NCBI GenBank assembly: GCA_018673475.1
Contig: JABHCN010000056.1
Location: forward strand, 1 to 36,444
DNA from: Actinomycetota bacterium
GTDB lineage: Bacteria; Actinomycetota; Acidimicrobiia; Acidimicrobiales; MedAcidi-G1
Length of the DNA stretch: 36,444 nt
Reading direction: 5' to 3'
Part shown: positions 35,826-36,444 of the stretch, piece by piece
Position numbering within the stretch: the first letter of the stretch is position 1
Layout of the letters: every line of letters starts with the position of its first letter
The notes under the pieces: model-generated
Databases searched by the model: none
What the model saw: the letters and a program-made list of their open reading frames with translations, nothing else
What the model was told of the DNA's origin: nothing
Program-made: the position numbers and the translations under genes

Positions 35826-35850
35826 GGCAGCGCTTTTGGCGCTGCCTTTT
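35826..35850 (+). terminator. Rho-independent terminator after tmRNA
   Basis: Perfect 8-bp stem GGCAGCGC/GCGCTGCC with loop TTTTG, followed at once by TTTT. It lies 46 nt past the encoded CCA end of tmRNA, so it fits termination of the ssrA precursor. A second, weaker hairpin (TTCGCAC-TTTTT-GTGTGAA, 35787-35805) lies between the two and may help define the precursor 3' end. Confidence 0.85.
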
Positions 35851-35997
35851 CAGGTTTTCGGCGGGTACATGAACCCTGGTGGGCTCGAGGCGCCATGTTC
35901 AGGGGCTTGAGCTTCGCTGCCTGACGTGAGTTACCAGTATGGGGCGCGTCGATACCGCCCCGATAGGGGCGGCGGGAATCGACGGGGTCCGATCGAC
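35851..35997. other. Noncoding stretch with nested inverted repeat before the transposase
   Basis: No gene is seen between the tmRNA terminator and the transposase stop. Within it is a strong inverted repeat: CCGCCCC/GGGGCGG with loop GATA at 35955-35972, flanked by outer arms GTCGAT (35948-35953) and ATCGAC (35978-35983). There is no T tract on either strand. It could be a subterminal feature of the mobile element or a weak terminator for the transposase. The left end of the element was not defined. Confidence 0.5.
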
Positions 35998-36444
35998 TTA
36001 GGGGTCGGAGTTGGTGTCTGCCGTCGTGGTTGGGAGATCTTCGTAGCGGCGACGGCGACCTGTGCGGGCCTTGCGCCTGGTCTTCACCGGGGCACGGTCA
36101 ACAACGAGTTTCTGGAGTCGGAGCCATTGGTGCACGGTTCTGCGGTTGTATCCGGCGATGGTGTGGGCGAGGAACAGTTTGATCTTGGCGGTCTTGAGGA
36201 AGCGGGTGTAGTTGCGGCCGATGTCGACGAACTCGCCGTGGAAGGCAGCGTTGGCTGATTCGACGATGTTGCGGCGTCCCCAGGCCTTCCACCAGGCGGT
36301 GGTGCCGAAGATGGTCTTCTGGTCGAGGAAAGTGGTGTCAGTGTCAGCGGTGACGATGCCGGTACAGCAGACCTTGGCTTTCTTGTCGGTTTGGACGAGG
36401 CGGGAGTTCTTATTCCTGGACCTCATGGTCCTCGGGAACTTCGA
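35998..36444 (-). CDS. Transposase, C-terminal part (runs off the right edge)
   Basis: 149 codons are open to the window edge; an internal ATG at 36426 is probably not the true start. The segment IFGTTAWWKAWGRRNIVESANAAFHGEFVDIGRNYTRFLKTAKIKLFLAHTIAGYNRR resembles the end of DDE-type transposases, where RxxVE supplies the last catalytic Glu (here NIVES). The tail is strongly basic (KTRRKARTGRRRRYEDLP). The IS family cannot be fixed from this part. It is the only mobile-element gene in the window and lies just beyond ssrA, a frequent integration site. Confidence 0.72.
   Translation of the reverse strand, partial: SKFPRTMRSRNKNSRLVQTDKKAKVCCTGIVTADTDTTFLDQKTIFGTTAWWKAWGRRNIVESANAAFHGEFVDIGRNYTRFLKTAKIKLFLAHTIAGYNRRTVHQWLRLQKLVVDRAPVKTRRKARTGRRRRYEDLPTTTADTNSDP

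Noticed and set aside
35689-35910. Plus-strand 73-codon frame over the tmRNA 3' end and terminator
   Set aside because: It reads through structured RNA and the terminator stem, with no ribosome site.

Overview
The window looks like a chromosomal segment of a high-GC actinobacterium, most likely of the class Acidimicrobiia or a near relative. This is inferred from family content, not from a marker phylogeny. The signs are dnaG followed by rpoD, a homodimeric AceE, a SUF system with SufU and a Rieske-type ferredoxin, a mec-cysM-rph-rdgB run like that of mycobacteria, frequent GTG/TTG starts and strong GC bias at third codon positions. Genes are densely packed, with many 4-nt overlaps and shared CTAG stops. 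Most of the window is core metabolism; only the right end (after tmRNA) looks mobile.

Layout. 1-5.5 kb: rpoD (5' end) and dnaG on the minus strand, a mitochondrial-type aconitase on plus, then a 67-residue unknown protein and RNase HI on minus. 5.5-9 kb: aceE and a HhH-GPD glycosylase-like gene. 8.9-11.6 kb (minus): GDP-fucose synthase-like epimerase, a membrane-anchored unknown protein, and an acyl-CoA dehydrogenase. 11.7-12.3 kb: a metallo-beta-lactamase-fold hydrolase. 12.3-17.4 kb: two convergent SUF operons, sufC1-sufS-sufU (+) and sufD-Rieske-sufC2 (-), which meet tail to tail. Each is preceded by the same palindromic operator-like sequence; there are two sufC genes and no sufB in the window. 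17.4-20.1 kb: a small HTH protein diverging from a CpaE/ParA-like protein with a degenerate P-loop and a membrane-anchored pseudokinase. 20.1-22.5 kb: GNAT acetyltransferase, a small biotin carrier protein and an acyl-CoA carboxyltransferase. 22.5-24.8 kb (minus): a cysteine-desulfurase-like gene and selD. selD is itself a selenoprotein gene, with an in-frame UGA at codon 13 that makes it look 5'-truncated to ordinary ORF calling. 24.9-28 kb: aceK, rpe, clpP. 28-30.6 kb: tRNA-Leu(UAG) followed one base later by a PAS-PAS-PAS-GGDEF-EAL gene. 30.6-33.4 kb (minus): mec, cysM, rph, rdgB, without the sulfur carrier cysO usually found between mec and cysM. 33.5-36.4 kb: smpB, a class III aminotransferase, tmRNA (ssrA) with its terminator, and the C-terminal part of a transposase running off the right edge.

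How the genes work together. aceE and the aconitase feed and run the TCA cycle; aceK implies reversible phosphorylation of isocitrate dehydrogenase and hence a switch toward a glyoxylate shunt encoded elsewhere. The SUF genes supply Fe-S clusters to aconitase and others. Sulfur and selenium mobilisation recurs through the window: SufS, a second desulfurase-like enzyme next to Sec-containing SelD, and the Mec/CysM carrier-protein cysteine pathway. SmpB, tmRNA and ClpP together cover ribosome rescue and degradation of tagged products.

The strongest points for a second look are the hidden Sec-containing SelD, the split SUF system with duplicated SufC under one shared operator, and the degenerate ATPase/pseudokinase pair.
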